The notes beneath the pieces were generated by a model. The model was given only the letters and a program-made list of their open reading frames with translations. It did no database searches and was not told where the DNA came from. This document shows positions 54,001 to 61,852 of a stretch of DNA of 64,000 bases, in pieces (the first letter of the stretch is position 1; each line of letters opens with the position of its first letter). Both the position numbers and the translations under genes were made by a program. Origin of the DNA: an uncultured Bacteroidia bacterium (lineage in GTDB: Bacteria; Bacteroidota; Bacteroidia; Bacteroidales; UBA932); the NCBI GenBank assembly GCA_902785825.1, contig CACZZZ010000004.1, positions 86,593 to 150,592 on the forward strand, read 5' to 3'.

Positions 54001-54226
54001 GATGAGAGAATAAAAGACTGCCAGTATTAAGCTCAATCTTTATCCGTGCATTGTCCGACAGGTCACGAGCATTCTGCACCAACTCCCAAATGGCGCGAAT
54101 CCCGCTCTTGTCTCCCTGATTCTCCAGTCCCTGAATAATCTTCCGGCAATACCCTTCATACTCCAGGCGTTCGTCTTCCGCCTGTTGCCATTCCTCTTCT
54201 GGAGTCAAGTTTCTCTCTTCTGCCAT
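51008..54226 (-). CDS. Sacsin/Hsp90-type ATPase with C-terminal nuclease-like domain (first gene of the candidate defence pair)
   Basis: 1,072 residues from the ATG at 54226 (MAEERNLTPEEEWQQ); a GTG 54 bases upstream is an alternative. N-terminal GHKL ATPase like sacsin: IWELVQNARDLSDNA (N box, Glu and Asn), LLFSHHGRPFDYTSFRAL (ATP lid side) and GQYGTGFMTTHTF (G2 box). A long helical middle follows. Near ~935-975, VDVGDEQNGQDIVVRV...IFYVEVKSKWDF has the D...E-x-K pattern of DUF3883/NO VEIN-type restriction-like domains. Proteins of this build are found in phage-defence islands, but I cannot match the pair to a named system. Confidence 0.72.
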   Translation of the reverse strand: MAEERNLTPEEEWQQAEDERLEYEGYCRKIIQGLENQGDKSGIRAIWELVQNARDLSDNARIKIELNTGSLLFSHHGRPFDYTSFRALVKQDSSKDRADANIVGQYGTGFMTTHTFNRLVYVTAPFAVKRGQNEISGYVQIKDFTLDRTKVDTADGPKLMRKQLNDVRELCNKQKTQSIENDTTSFRYDLVPEQLDEVSGYLNGAIKLMPFVLILNEHIKEIEVDNLYQGKHYVFRKCGEPSLFQMDIAGWIGAEEIVEISDLRNGGVEKCRCKCLKSMQGDVVVIPPFPELCGNVKDIPSLFLWFPLLGTEAFGVNFIFHSKRFYPVEKRNNIMLPGASQISKEKGGDNERILKEMMAAVFAYYRNAEHAKDLGIEMCQVAFPEHSENEETQRFYKDMQVLWKQEMPKWKILPIGEERLSVDDERVRLLHPDFYSKLTPEQCEKYEEVMAHYAVMVKRVDGEHILMLENDLIAWSRTVDRWQCGRDEEFFVTVEDVCKAIKDNDENLHTFLLFLKDSGNEKLMDDYPLLPNRRGELRVRKSLYYGAFMTDEVYGLVKEVMGDDEAKMFSPAYLDVCDVNPYTESDLQKAIGNTIQQWRNKTLNQKETCSLTNEQLDALVRFCSASMLMEFKNQRGRMMPILAELYGKEFATIPTIKYREDEEEEFYKPAFNFLLDYTLAQVCRKDAMWVNEHKGWLLRFLTEYNPKENEERKKRLDTYGVLPNQVGVLCLKSDLKARRDVPDDMVEIYQAVYGKDLKEDWIDEAFDGVVDLQPVFASDIAGEIEKAIVADMKQDGDHKFEKVVRRIILKIGENKEWENWFGQVNDKKELYTFGMQSGKAQKSLFSLMDNCSEEHLEQLAKYGKNIEGLLDKLDSLERQERDSAARFNHLHTIGKHIEDVLRERIGQDVVSIMMPDEKNENSVDVGDEQNGQDIVVRVKKDEEWKSIFYVEVKSKWDFNEAAHMSMRQVRKASLHPEMYALCCVDLRPYKDQDLVNLPESVILDATHVKMDIGETLFPMMSGILDVDKQPDETVIKISEYRSNIPAKVFEVGEPFEVLLAKIEQRAIAVMKA

Positions 54227-54357
54227 ATTTTTTTCGATTTCGTTATCGTTTTCGTTTCTTCCGCACCTTTCGATGTTCACTTTTAAGCAGTAACCCTCAG
54301 TGCCATTAACCGTGAACCATTAACTCTCCGGCACGATCTGCTTCATCTTCCTTACAC

Positions 54358-54744
54358 CTACCCCATCACATCCCCCTCCCCCAGCGGCTCCCACCGTCCG
54401 TCCTTGCACTCCAGCAGCACCGTGCCGCTCTCCAGCGAACGAAGCGAGTGCCACTGCATCGCAGGCACGTTCAGCACATTGCTTCCTGGCACCATATCCA
54501 CCGTCTCCACCAGAGCACCCGAGTCATCATACAGATACTCCTCGAAATGCCCTCGCACGCACACCACCGTCTCCGACGACGACCTGTGCCGGTGGATAGG
54601 CATCACTGTCCCCGGCTCGATGGCGTTCAGCATCCGCTGCGAGCCATCCTCCGGCGTGTTACGCAGGTCATAGTTCATCCGCAGGCGGGGCGAAGCCTTC
54701 GCCGCTGCGGTCAGGGAGTCCAATATCTTCTGGTCGATAATCAT
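54358..54744 (-). CDS. WbuC-family cupin metalloprotein
   Basis: 128 residues. Cupin fold with metal ligands in MPIHRHRSSSETVVCVRGHFEEYLYD (H-x-H and Glu) and a second His in NVPAMQWHSLRSLESGTVLLECKDG. WbuC proteins are found in O-antigen and capsule loci; the reaction is not established. The gene starts 1 base after the nucleotidyltransferase stop and is the last of the carrier-protein cluster before the accessory pair. Confidence 0.87.
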   Translation of the reverse strand: MIIDQKILDSLTAAAKASPRLRMNYDLRNTPEDGSQRMLNAIEPGTVMPIHRHRSSSETVVCVRGHFEEYLYDDSGALVETVDMVPGSNVLNVPAMQWHSLRSLESGTVLLECKDGRWEPLGEGDVMG

Positions 54745-54745
54745 C

Positions 54746-55855
54746 TCACATCACCGCCTTCGTCCTCCGTCCCACATACGTCACAAAGAACTTCGGGGCA
54801 TCAGCCGGGAATATCAAGAACAACCGCCCATACTCGCCGAGCCTACGGAAGAAGGTGATGCTCTTCTCCATCGGCTTCGGGTATTTCGACCGATACGAAT
54901 TGTCCTTATTGTGGCCGAAGTTTCCGGCATCCAGAACTACACGGCCAATCCGTTTAGCCCTCCGCCGCCAAGATGCCTCAGGAGAATACAGCGGCATCGC
55001 CTCAACCGGCATCCCCAGCCACTCCACCGCAAACGCCCCGAACGCTTTCCACTCGCTCACAATCCCCATCTCCTGCAGCCGACGCAGAAGCAAATCACGG
55101 TCGATACGCTCACGGTACGTCCACAGCAGCCTGCACCAGTCGCAGATCTGCCGCAGGCCCACGCCTCCCACGAAGAAATGCTGCAGGAAGTGCGTGAACA
55201 CGATGATCACATCATTGTCCGGCGAGGGCAGCGGCACATCCGCACCGTCGTTCTTCCACACCCGCACGCCTCCACCAGCGAAAATATCGCTCTGCACCCG
55301 TTCCACGCACGAATTTATACGCTCCGAAATCTCCGTCGGCATCAGCCCGTGCAGTTCCACCACCCACGGGTCGATAGTCATTGCCAGATGCTTCTTGCGC
55401 TTCTCCTCTGGCTCCACCTCCACCGCCAGCGGCGAGAGGAACCACTTCGCCCGCTCATAGTTCTCCGCATCGAAGAATAGGTCCACGTCACCGCACGATC
55501 GCCACAGCGGACGCTCGTAGCACTGACCTACCCCCTGCCCCTTCACCAGCACCGTGTAAATTCCCGCCTCCCGCATCTTCTCCACCAGCACGCCGATGAA
55601 ATAGTTCATCGCCTGGTTCCGCTGCTCCAGCTGCACCGTGCGTCCGATGAACTGCAGCACATCCTTCTTCTGCGGTTTCCCGTCCGTGATATGCTCGATG
55701 CCCGCCGCCACCAGTCCCACCACACTCTGTTCCTCCGAGAGCCGCAGCATCTCGGCGAAGTCGATTTCTCCGTATGGAGCGAGCTGCACCTCCTGTTCCC
55801 AGAGGCCGGCACGGACCAGGGCGAAAAAGGCTTGTATGTTATTGTCTTTCATCAT
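54746..55855 (-). CDS. Uncharacterised nucleotidyltransferase (NTP_transf_5-like)
   Basis: 369 residues from the first of two adjacent ATG codons at 55855 (MMKDNNIQAFFALVRAGLW); the frame is open upstream but runs into the previous gene, whose stop is 8 bases away. The Pol-beta-type core is visible: VLVKGQGVGQCYERPLWRSCGDVDLFFD (~115-142), with the GDVDLF acidic motif. Members are found in Bacteroidetes polysaccharide loci; substrate unknown. A truncated paralogue is at 48712-49505. Confidence 0.8.
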   Translation of the reverse strand: MMKDNNIQAFFALVRAGLWEQEVQLAPYGEIDFAEMLRLSEEQSVVGLVAAGIEHITDGKPQKKDVLQFIGRTVQLEQRNQAMNYFIGVLVEKMREAGIYTVLVKGQGVGQCYERPLWRSCGDVDLFFDAENYERAKWFLSPLAVEVEPEEKRKKHLAMTIDPWVVELHGLMPTEISERINSCVERVQSDIFAGGGVRVWKNDGADVPLPSPDNDVIIVFTHFLQHFFVGGVGLRQICDWCRLLWTYRERIDRDLLLRRLQEMGIVSEWKAFGAFAVEWLGMPVEAMPLYSPEASWRRRAKRIGRVVLDAGNFGHNKDNSYRSKYPKPMEKSITFFRRLGEYGRLFLIFPADAPKFFVTYVGRRTKAVM

Positions 55856-55863
55856 GAAAGAAA

Positions 55864-56457
55864 CTATCCTATATTTATCATCTCCCCGTGTCCGGGGCAT
55901 ATCGTTTTGCCTTCTGCAAGGCGAAGTATCTTCTCAACCGATTTCGCTGCCAAAGCCCTATCGCCTCCAGGCAGCTTTGTGACTACTTTTACGCCTGGAA
56001 TATAGGAATCTCCAGTGAAAATATAGTCTTCCGTGAAAAAGGTTAGGCACCCAGGCTCGTGACCTGGAGTGGCAGCCACCTTTATCTTTTGTTCTCCCAT
56101 CAAGGGTATCTCATCGCCTTCACCAACCACAACCAAATGTTTCCCTTCAAATACAATCGGATGTTCGTGATAGCGCGAGAGGTTTTTCCTGTCATCCATC
56201 AATGCTTCCTTGCCAAACTCTGAGGTATAGACGACGCATTCAGGATGATTCTTGCATAATTCATTGATGCCGTAGATATGGTCAAAGTGCGTGTGCGTCA
56301 GCAGAAGCCCTTTTATCTTTTTCCCTTGTGGGACAGCCTTTTCTGCCCGCTCATAATCACCAATGTCCACCAGCCAACAATCATCAAAGTCTTCGTCGAA
56401 CACAATGTATGTGTTCGACGTGAAGACTCTGTTGACTACTTGTTTTACTTGCAGCAT
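55864..56457 (-). CDS. Metallo-beta-lactamase-fold hydrolase
   Basis: 197 residues. Glyoxalase II-like metal site: LTHTHFDHIYG (HxHxDH, ~53-63), ATPGHEPGCLTF (~128), FTGDSYIPG and CPGHGEM near the end. In the operon it sits directly after an acyl carrier protein (the ATG abuts that gene's stop), which makes a thioesterase-like editing or release role for the carrier plausible. Substrate not known from sequence. Confidence 0.85.
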   Translation of the reverse strand: MLQVKQVVNRVFTSNTYIVFDEDFDDCWLVDIGDYERAEKAVPQGKKIKGLLLTHTHFDHIYGINELCKNHPECVVYTSEFGKEALMDDRKNLSRYHEHPIVFEGKHLVVVGEGDEIPLMGEQKIKVAATPGHEPGCLTFFTEDYIFTGDSYIPGVKVVTKLPGGDRALAAKSVEKILRLAEGKTICPGHGEMINIG

Positions 56458-56676
56458 TTAATCCATTGCGGCGAGAATGTCGCCCACTGTTTTGAAAGTG
56501 CGGATCTCCTCACCAGTAAGTTTCTTACCACACTCTTCGTCGAAAAGCACAATCAACGACAGCTTTGCCATCGAATCGTATTCGTCAACGGATGTCAGTT
56601 CTGTTTCGGGAGTGAGCGTTCCGGCGTCCAACTCCAGCATGTCTTCCAACAATGCGATCTTTTCTTCGTTTGTCAT
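56458..56676 (-). CDS. Acyl carrier protein
   Basis: 72 residues. Four-helix carrier fold; Ser35 in EYDSMAKLSLIVLFDEE is the phosphopantetheine site (DSM in place of DSL). Acidic, with LLEDMLELDAGTLTPETEL at the N-terminus and FKTVGDILAAMD at the end, both typical. Part of the polysaccharide-associated cluster and separate from a housekeeping AcpP. Followed at once by the MBL hydrolase gene. Confidence 0.9.
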   Translation of the reverse strand: MTNEEKIALLEDMLELDAGTLTPETELTSVDEYDSMAKLSLIVLFDEECGKKLTGEEIRTFKTVGDILAAMD

Positions 56677-56722
56677 TTCAATAACAGATTAAATAATTAT
56701 TACTCAATTACCTACATTCATT

Positions 56723-57472
56723 TTACACACAGGCTCCACCATCTATCAAGATGCTGGTTCCTGTAATTGTCTTGGTGGCATCACTCAGCAGGAAGGCAAT
56801 CGTATTTGCCACCTCGTAAGGCTCACTAGGGCCAAGCGGTGCTTCAAAGTCTGCTGCACCCACCATTGCATTTGTTTCCCTTGCTTTCAATGCCAACGGG
56901 GTCAGTACTTCGGCTGCCATTACCGAGTTGATACGGATTCGTTTCGGAGCCAGTTCGAGGGCCATACAGCGCACAAAGGCATCCACAGCGGCTTTGCTAA
57001 CGCAGTACTCTGCCTTAGCCTTATAGCCACGAATGCTGCTGATGCTCGACATCACCACGATGCTGCCGCCATCATTCATATTGCCCTTCTTTGTGAATAG
57101 TCGTGTCAACTCCTCAAAACTGTAGAAGTTCACGTCCATCACCTTTGAGAAGCCTTCCGGGCGAAGCACATTCAGCGGCTTCCGGCTACTGATACCAGCA
57201 CAATGGACAAGGCCATCCACGGCTCCTGCTTCAGCAATTATTCCCTTAACGAGTTCGTGCAAGGATCCAAAGTCAGTAAGATCAGCTACTCGTGCAATAT
57301 TTCCTTCTCCGGTCAAAAGGGCTTCTGTTTTGTCTAGTCCATCACGATTAAGGTCGACCATAAATACCTTTGCACCTAATTCGCTCAATACCTTAGCAGT
57401 CTCACGGCCGATGCCGGAACCAGCACCTGTAACGAGTATTTTTTTCCCTTGAAGATTTAATATGTTATTCAT
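56723..57472 (-). CDS. Short-chain dehydrogenase/reductase
   Basis: 249 residues, classical SDR: VTGAGSGIGRETAKV (~15-29), HCAGISS, the catalytic Ser in VVMSSISSIRGY and Y-x3-K in EYCVSKAAVDAF. Resembles 3-ketoacyl-ACP reductases (FabG), so it may reduce a ketoacyl group on the neighbouring carrier protein, or a keto sugar. 46 bases upstream of the ACP gene; 3 bases after the aldo-keto reductase gene. Confidence 0.9.
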   Translation of the reverse strand: MNNILNLQGKKILVTGAGSGIGRETAKVLSELGAKVFMVDLNRDGLDKTEALLTGEGNIARVADLTDFGSLHELVKGIIAEAGAVDGLVHCAGISSRKPLNVLRPEGFSKVMDVNFYSFEELTRLFTKKGNMNDGGSIVVMSSISSIRGYKAKAEYCVSKAAVDAFVRCMALELAPKRIRINSVMAAEVLTPLALKARETNAMVGAADFEAPLGPSEPYEVANTIAFLLSDATKTITGTSILIDGGACV

Positions 57473-57475
57473 ACG

Positions 57476-58426
57476 CTATTGCTCATTAAAGCCCTGCCAT
57501 CCACGATACTTTTTGGGGACTCTCCCTCTAAACCAGCATGGCTTAGTTAATGTAACATCAGGTTTGTAATTAAGAAATTTTCCTTGGTCTAGATTGTCGA
57601 TTATTGACATCTCATCTTCCGTCAAAGAAAAGTCAAAAATCGAGATGTTTTCTTGCAGTCTCTCCTTGTTCGATGATTTTGGGATAACCACGATACCTTG
57701 TTGAACCAGCCACCGTAAAATGATCTGGGGTATACTTTTCCCATATCTCTCAGCAATTGGTGCAATCTTTTCATTTCCTACAATATCTTTCCTTGTTTCT
57801 GTATTGCGAAAATGGGAGAAAGTTGACATTGCCTCAACACAAATACCCCGGTCTTTGCAATACTTTATAAGCTGTTTTTGTGTATTCAATGGGCTTATTT
57901 CAAATTGATTTACTGCAGGAACAACATCTGATACGTCTTTAAAAGCATCCAAATGGGGTGGCAATGCAGAACAAACGCCAACAGCTCTAATTCTCCCTTC
58001 CTTCTGCAAACGAACCAACTCCATGTAGAACTCCTGCGCAATCGGGATAGGCCAAGGCCAGTGAACAAGGAAAAGGTCAATATAATCCGTTTGCAAGTTT
58101 TCAAATGAAGTTACAATGGCTTTTTTGGCTGACTTGAAATTACGAATATCAAATATCCCCTTTTTTCCTGCATGGCATCCACCAAAGAATAAAGCATCAG
58201 CGTTACATTTTGTAGAAATAAAAACATCCTCTCGTTTAATCCCGTTGTACTTTAATGCTGTAGCGATAGCACCCTCATTGTTATACTTCCATGCGGTATC
58301 AAACATTCGATAGCCTAATGAATAAGCCCATCCAACAACATCATTCATCTTCTCAAGTGGGATTTGAAATGTGCCCAACCCCACCGTCGGCATCTGAATG
58401 CCGTTATTTAGTGTAATATATTCCAT
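57476..58426 (-). CDS. Aldo/keto reductase
   Basis: 316 residues. TIM-barrel AKR with the full catalytic set: Asp and Tyr in FDTAWKYNNEGAI (~43-55), Lys in DVFISTKC (~74) and His in FLVHWPWPIPIAQ (~120). NADPH site near IVVIPKSSNKERLQENI (~255-271). Reduces an aldehyde or ketone; in this operon a sugar or acyl precursor is likely. GC content is about as low as that of the ATP-grasp genes that follow, and lower than in the capE/capF block. Confidence 0.9.
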   Translation of the reverse strand: MEYITLNNGIQMPTVGLGTFQIPLEKMNDVVGWAYSLGYRMFDTAWKYNNEGAIATALKYNGIKREDVFISTKCNADALFFGGCHAGKKGIFDIRNFKSAKKAIVTSFENLQTDYIDLFLVHWPWPIPIAQEFYMELVRLQKEGRIRAVGVCSALPPHLDAFKDVSDVVPAVNQFEISPLNTQKQLIKYCKDRGICVEAMSTFSHFRNTETRKDIVGNEKIAPIAERYGKSIPQIILRWLVQQGIVVIPKSSNKERLQENISIFDFSLTEDEMSIIDNLDQGKFLNYKPDVTLTKPCWFRGRVPKKYRGWQGFNEQ

Positions 58427-58429
58427 AAT

Positions 58430-59560
58430 CTACTTTCTTTCCATGTATTTGAAATACCTATCCGTCCATCCTTTATTCTCAACCATTTGGTGCGCGGCCA
58501 AACCCCAGTCATCATTACCTTCAATAACAATAGGGCCATAGGTAGTGATAGCAATGTCCCAACCTACGCTTTTCAAACCATAGAATGATTTCATACAACG
58601 TTTTGCCAAAGCAACTGCTTCATCATAGTATGGTATTTTATACCCTTCGAATACGACACCACTATCAGGATGTTTCGTAACCCTCTTATCAGACATAGAA
58701 TATCCATACTGATCAACAGTTCCGTCAGATTTTACATTTGCACATACACCACCAAAATGCCAGTTGCTACATTCTGCCCCATGAGCTCCCATCATACACA
58801 TCACGCCAAGCAATTCGCTATCCCCCTTACCATTCTGAACAAGTGTTATTCTCAACGTGTTCACTGCCCCTGGGAATAGTTTTTTCATCCCTTCATGCTG
58901 ATTATCAATGAATGATTGCACAATAAAGATTCCATTACCAACTTTTTCGCCCAATTGTTCAACAGTGATAACCATTCCTCCTACGCTCATCACTCCATCC
59001 TTAACTTTCAAATGGAAAATGCCTTCTCCTCCATTCACCTCAATGGGCTTTACCATGACATCCAAGTCCTTTTTCGCTATTTCAGACAAGGACTGGCTAA
59101 ATTCACCAGGTCTTGTAAACTGCTTGTTTTTGATTAAGCCAATTGTCTTGGGCGTAGGAATACCGAATTCATTCATCAACAAAGCGAAAATCCATTTATC
59201 ACGTAAACAACCGTTATAACTATAGTCATGGTCTGAGGTAACCTTGATACCATACGGGTGGTTGTTTTGGAAATAGACAAGATTGTCAAGGCTCCACAAT
59301 TCACAAATAAAATCATCACATTTGGCACCTTTAACATCCAGCCCATAATAGTAATACTCATCGTTAGTAAAACCATACTTAAAAATATGGCCTATTTGAT
59401 CACATAAAATCCGTAATGTGCTTTTCTGTGGCCGTTCTGGATAATATGTAAGTTTCTTTTTGTCAAAGAACTTATTATGTTTTACTATCAATTTCGCAAA
59501 ACTAACTGGCAATTGATAGAACCACATGTGTGACCTGCTAAATCTGTGATAAGATTTCAT
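58430..59560 (-). CDS. ATP-grasp enzyme of the sugar-transfer-associated type (1 of 3)
   Basis: 376 residues. ATP-grasp core: MNEFGIPTPKTIGLIKNKQ, LDVMVKPIEVNGGEGIFHLKV (~160-180, ATP-binding Lys and glycine loop), FIVQSFIDNQHEGMKKLFPGAVNTLRITLV (~225-255) and SVGWDIAITTYGPIVIEGNDDWG near the end (metal-binding Asn/Glu). This is the ATPgrasp_ST family, known from polysaccharide loci and thought to ligate amino or carboxylic acids to sugars. Third in order of translation; spacing 3 bases to its upstream homologue. Confidence 0.82.
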   Translation of the reverse strand: MKSYHRFSRSHMWFYQLPVSFAKLIVKHNKFFDKKKLTYYPERPQKSTLRILCDQIGHIFKYGFTNDEYYYYGLDVKGAKCDDFICELWSLDNLVYFQNNHPYGIKVTSDHDYSYNGCLRDKWIFALLMNEFGIPTPKTIGLIKNKQFTRPGEFSQSLSEIAKKDLDVMVKPIEVNGGEGIFHLKVKDGVMSVGGMVITVEQLGEKVGNGIFIVQSFIDNQHEGMKKLFPGAVNTLRITLVQNGKGDSELLGVMCMMGAHGAECSNWHFGGVCANVKSDGTVDQYGYSMSDKRVTKHPDSGVVFEGYKIPYYDEAVALAKRCMKSFYGLKSVGWDIAITTYGPIVIEGNDDWGLAAHQMVENKGWTDRYFKYMERK

Positions 59561-59563
59561 ATA

Positions 59564-60631
59564 TCAGTGCTTTTTATAAAACCTTTTAATTATTTCCTTG
59601 GTTGTGGCTTCATCGCCAAATATGGGACCATTACACATTTGATGGAAGTCCAATTCGCCACCATATAGATTTGCTTCGATAAGCAAAGGCTGTGCGTTTT
59701 TGTCAATGGCGAAATCCCAACTTACCAAGCGACTGAAACGGGCAAATCTTGGTGCCAATGTCTTGCAAATAGTTTTACAGGCATCGAATCCTGGAACAGA
59801 CAGTCCCTCAAACACTGGACCTTGCGGATGTTTGTCAACACCACGTCCGTCTGAGCCATAGGCCATCTTCTTCAGTTTTCCCCGTTCATCAATACCACAT
59901 GCCAACCCTCCTGAAGACACGTTGTCCACCTTTGAATCACCAACACCCATACGTAATATGGAACTAAGTATATGTACTTCCCCATCAAGAAGCATTGTCA
60001 TAATGCGTATTGTATTGATACTTTCAGCATGGATGGCATTCAGGTCATCATGCTGCTCCAATATCTCTTGAACCACACAGTTGCTGAACGATTTTAGCTT
60101 TTCCGTCAAATCGTTTTGGCCTTTTTGCCAAAATACAATCCCGCGACCACCACTTGAACTAATCGATGGTTTGATAATCACCCGTCCAGCATCATTACAA
60201 ATGGATAGAACACGTTTCAAATCTATCATTTCATACTTCTCATTCAACCACAAGCCTCCACAGCAACGTGCAATAGTTTTGGGACGTTTGACATCAGTGA
60301 AATACAGGTCATACATTCCCTTGTCGTCAATAGCCTTGCACGTACGCCAATCGTTCAATGATGCATCAACCGAATCAAAAAACCAGTCATCAGGGAAATA
60401 AAGATGACCTTTCGACTTATCTCCAACCGTATAATAAAAGTTGAACCAGCCATTTTTTTTCCCCCACATATCCTTTATCTTTCGAATTGTTTCATGGTCA
60501 ATCTTGTCAAAAATAATTGTGCATCGTTTCTTTTTCAACGTATTGTGGGCATATCGCTTCTGAAACAAGAGTGGATCGAAAGCATCTGAATATATACTTG
60601 CAATTTTGCCGAGTGTGTTTTTAAATCCCAT
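59564..60631 (-). CDS. ATP-grasp enzyme of the sugar-transfer-associated type (2 of 3)
   Basis: 355 residues from the ATG at 60631 (MGFKNTLGK); a TTG two codons earlier is less likely. Core: RVIIKPSISSSGGRGIVFWQK (~155-175), CVVQEILEQHDDLNAIHAESINTIRIMTML (~185-215), LVSWDFAIDKNAQPLLIEANLYGGELDF near the end. Low identity to its two neighbours despite the same fold, so these are old paralogues and not a recent triplication. Confidence 0.82.
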   Translation of the reverse strand: MGFKNTLGKIASIYSDAFDPLLFQKRYAHNTLKKKRCTIIFDKIDHETIRKIKDMWGKKNGWFNFYYTVGDKSKGHLYFPDDWFFDSVDASLNDWRTCKAIDDKGMYDLYFTDVKRPKTIARCCGGLWLNEKYEMIDLKRVLSICNDAGRVIIKPSISSSGGRGIVFWQKGQNDLTEKLKSFSNCVVQEILEQHDDLNAIHAESINTIRIMTMLLDGEVHILSSILRMGVGDSKVDNVSSGGLACGIDERGKLKKMAYGSDGRGVDKHPQGPVFEGLSVPGFDACKTICKTLAPRFARFSRLVSWDFAIDKNAQPLLIEANLYGGELDFHQMCNGPIFGDEATTKEIIKRFYKKH

Positions 60632-60640
60632 ATTCAACTA

Positions 60641-61609
60641 TTATTTCAATTCTTTTTTAAGCAAGTCACCAAACGGTTTCCCAAAAGCCTGCAAGAAATC
60701 GTGACCTCCCGGACAATTCATTTCCACCAATTCGTATCCATTGGGGGTAATGGCAATATCCCAGCCAACAAAACGGGCTGAGGGCACTAATTGCGACATC
60801 TCAATAATGAGTTTTTTCAGTTCATCGAATCGTGGCAACTTGTAACCTACCATTTGCACATTACTGCCAGGGTGATAGATATAAGGATTGTTCTTTTTGT
60901 CACGACCATAATCCACACAAATACCCGTCTCAACATCGAAATTGTATCCAACACCACCACTGCCCCAATTGTCAACGTGAGAGCCAGCTTTGCCCACTCG
61001 CAGCATAATTGCTAAGATTTCCGTCTTCCCATCTTTCTTGATGAGCGTGTAAGCTCTTACTGTATTCAAAGATGATGGATTGATAGCAGAGATCTCTGGG
61101 CTATTGACTATCAACTCCTCCAATACAAAAGGAGTAGTTTTTATCTGTTCCAACAACTCCTTATACTCCGGCGACTCGACGCCTTCAATCTTCAAAACCC
61201 CTTTGCCTTGCTCACCTCTTACTGGTTTTGCAATGACTACACCATACTTGGTTATAAACTCTTCTATCTTACAGGGGGTATTTATACTGATTTCCAACCA
61301 GTTACGACGAATGAAACGAGCAAAGGTGGTGTACTCCTCAACCTTTCCGCTGATTCCCTCCTTACCGGCACCGAAGTATTTCTGCATACGGAAGTAGCGG
61401 TAAATGGTCAGGTAGCGATTACGCTCACGAGCACTCTTCTTGTGGAACTCAAAACGGACATAGTCAATCGGCCTTGCACCATAGCGGAGCAGGCACCAAG
61501 CCATATCAAGTTTCCAACGCAAGGCACTACCGCCATAGTTCTCGGCCACAATCGCCGACTGCTCCCGAAACTCCGGTATTGCCTGCTTTAGTCTCTTTAA
61601 GACTGCCAT
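60641..61609 (-). CDS. ATP-grasp enzyme of the sugar-transfer-associated type (3 of 3)
   Basis: 322 residues from MAVLKRLKQAIPEF at 61609; an alternative start 36 bases upstream would overlap the acyl carrier protein gene. Core: YGVVIAKPVRGEQGKGVLKIEG (~125-146), FVLEELIVNSPEISAINPSSLNTVRAYTLI and RFVGWDIAITPNGYELVEMNCPGGHDF. Unlike the other two it starts with a helical stretch (RNRYLTIYRYFRMQKYFG). First of the three after the ACP. Confidence 0.82.
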   Translation of the reverse strand: MAVLKRLKQAIPEFREQSAIVAENYGGSALRWKLDMAWCLLRYGARPIDYVRFEFHKKSARERNRYLTIYRYFRMQKYFGAGKEGISGKVEEYTTFARFIRRNWLEISINTPCKIEEFITKYGVVIAKPVRGEQGKGVLKIEGVESPEYKELLEQIKTTPFVLEELIVNSPEISAINPSSLNTVRAYTLIKKDGKTEILAIMLRVGKAGSHVDNWGSGGVGYNFDVETGICVDYGRDKKNNPYIYHPGSNVQMVGYKLPRFDELKKLIIEMSQLVPSARFVGWDIAITPNGYELVEMNCPGGHDFLQAFGKPFGDLLKKELK

Positions 61610-61614
61610 ATCAA

Positions 61615-61848
61615 TTAGCCTTTCAGTTTCTGAATCAGGTTCCAAATCGCCTCAGCCGAGTTGAAGTTATCCGGGTCAAGCTCATTGATGCGAATCTGTA
61701 CACCGAATACATCGTCAATCTCGGAGATGATGCTCACAACATCGAACGAGTCAAGCAGACCATCGTCGATCAGAGCGGTTTCATTCTCAAAATCCACATC
61801 GGGGCGAACACCCTTCAAGAGTTCTAATAACTTTTCCATATTGTTCAT
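61615..61848 (-). CDS. Acyl carrier protein
   Basis: 77 residues. Phosphopantetheine Ser34 in DDGLLDSFDVVSIISEIDDVFGV; acidic helices around it. The ATG at 61839 (MEKLLELLKG) could also be used. It lies directly after the GNAT gene and before the ATP-grasp trio, and is a natural partner for the adenylation enzyme two genes upstream. Differs from the other ACP of the cluster (DSM motif). Confidence 0.92.
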   Translation of the reverse strand: MNNMEKLLELLKGVRPDVDFENETALIDDGLLDSFDVVSIISEIDDVFGVQIRINELDPDNFNSAEAIWNLIQKLKG

Positions 61849-61852
61849 GTTT

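Noticed and set aside
54281..54357. Additional small gene between the cupin and the sacsin-type ATPase
   Set aside because: The 76 bases hold only a short direct repeat (CCATTAAC twice) and no open frame of use.
46488..55855. Transposon, integrative element or prophage carrying the accessory island
   Set aside because: No transposase, integrase, terminal inverted repeats or tRNA attachment site was found; only the duplicated nucleotidyltransferase flanks it.
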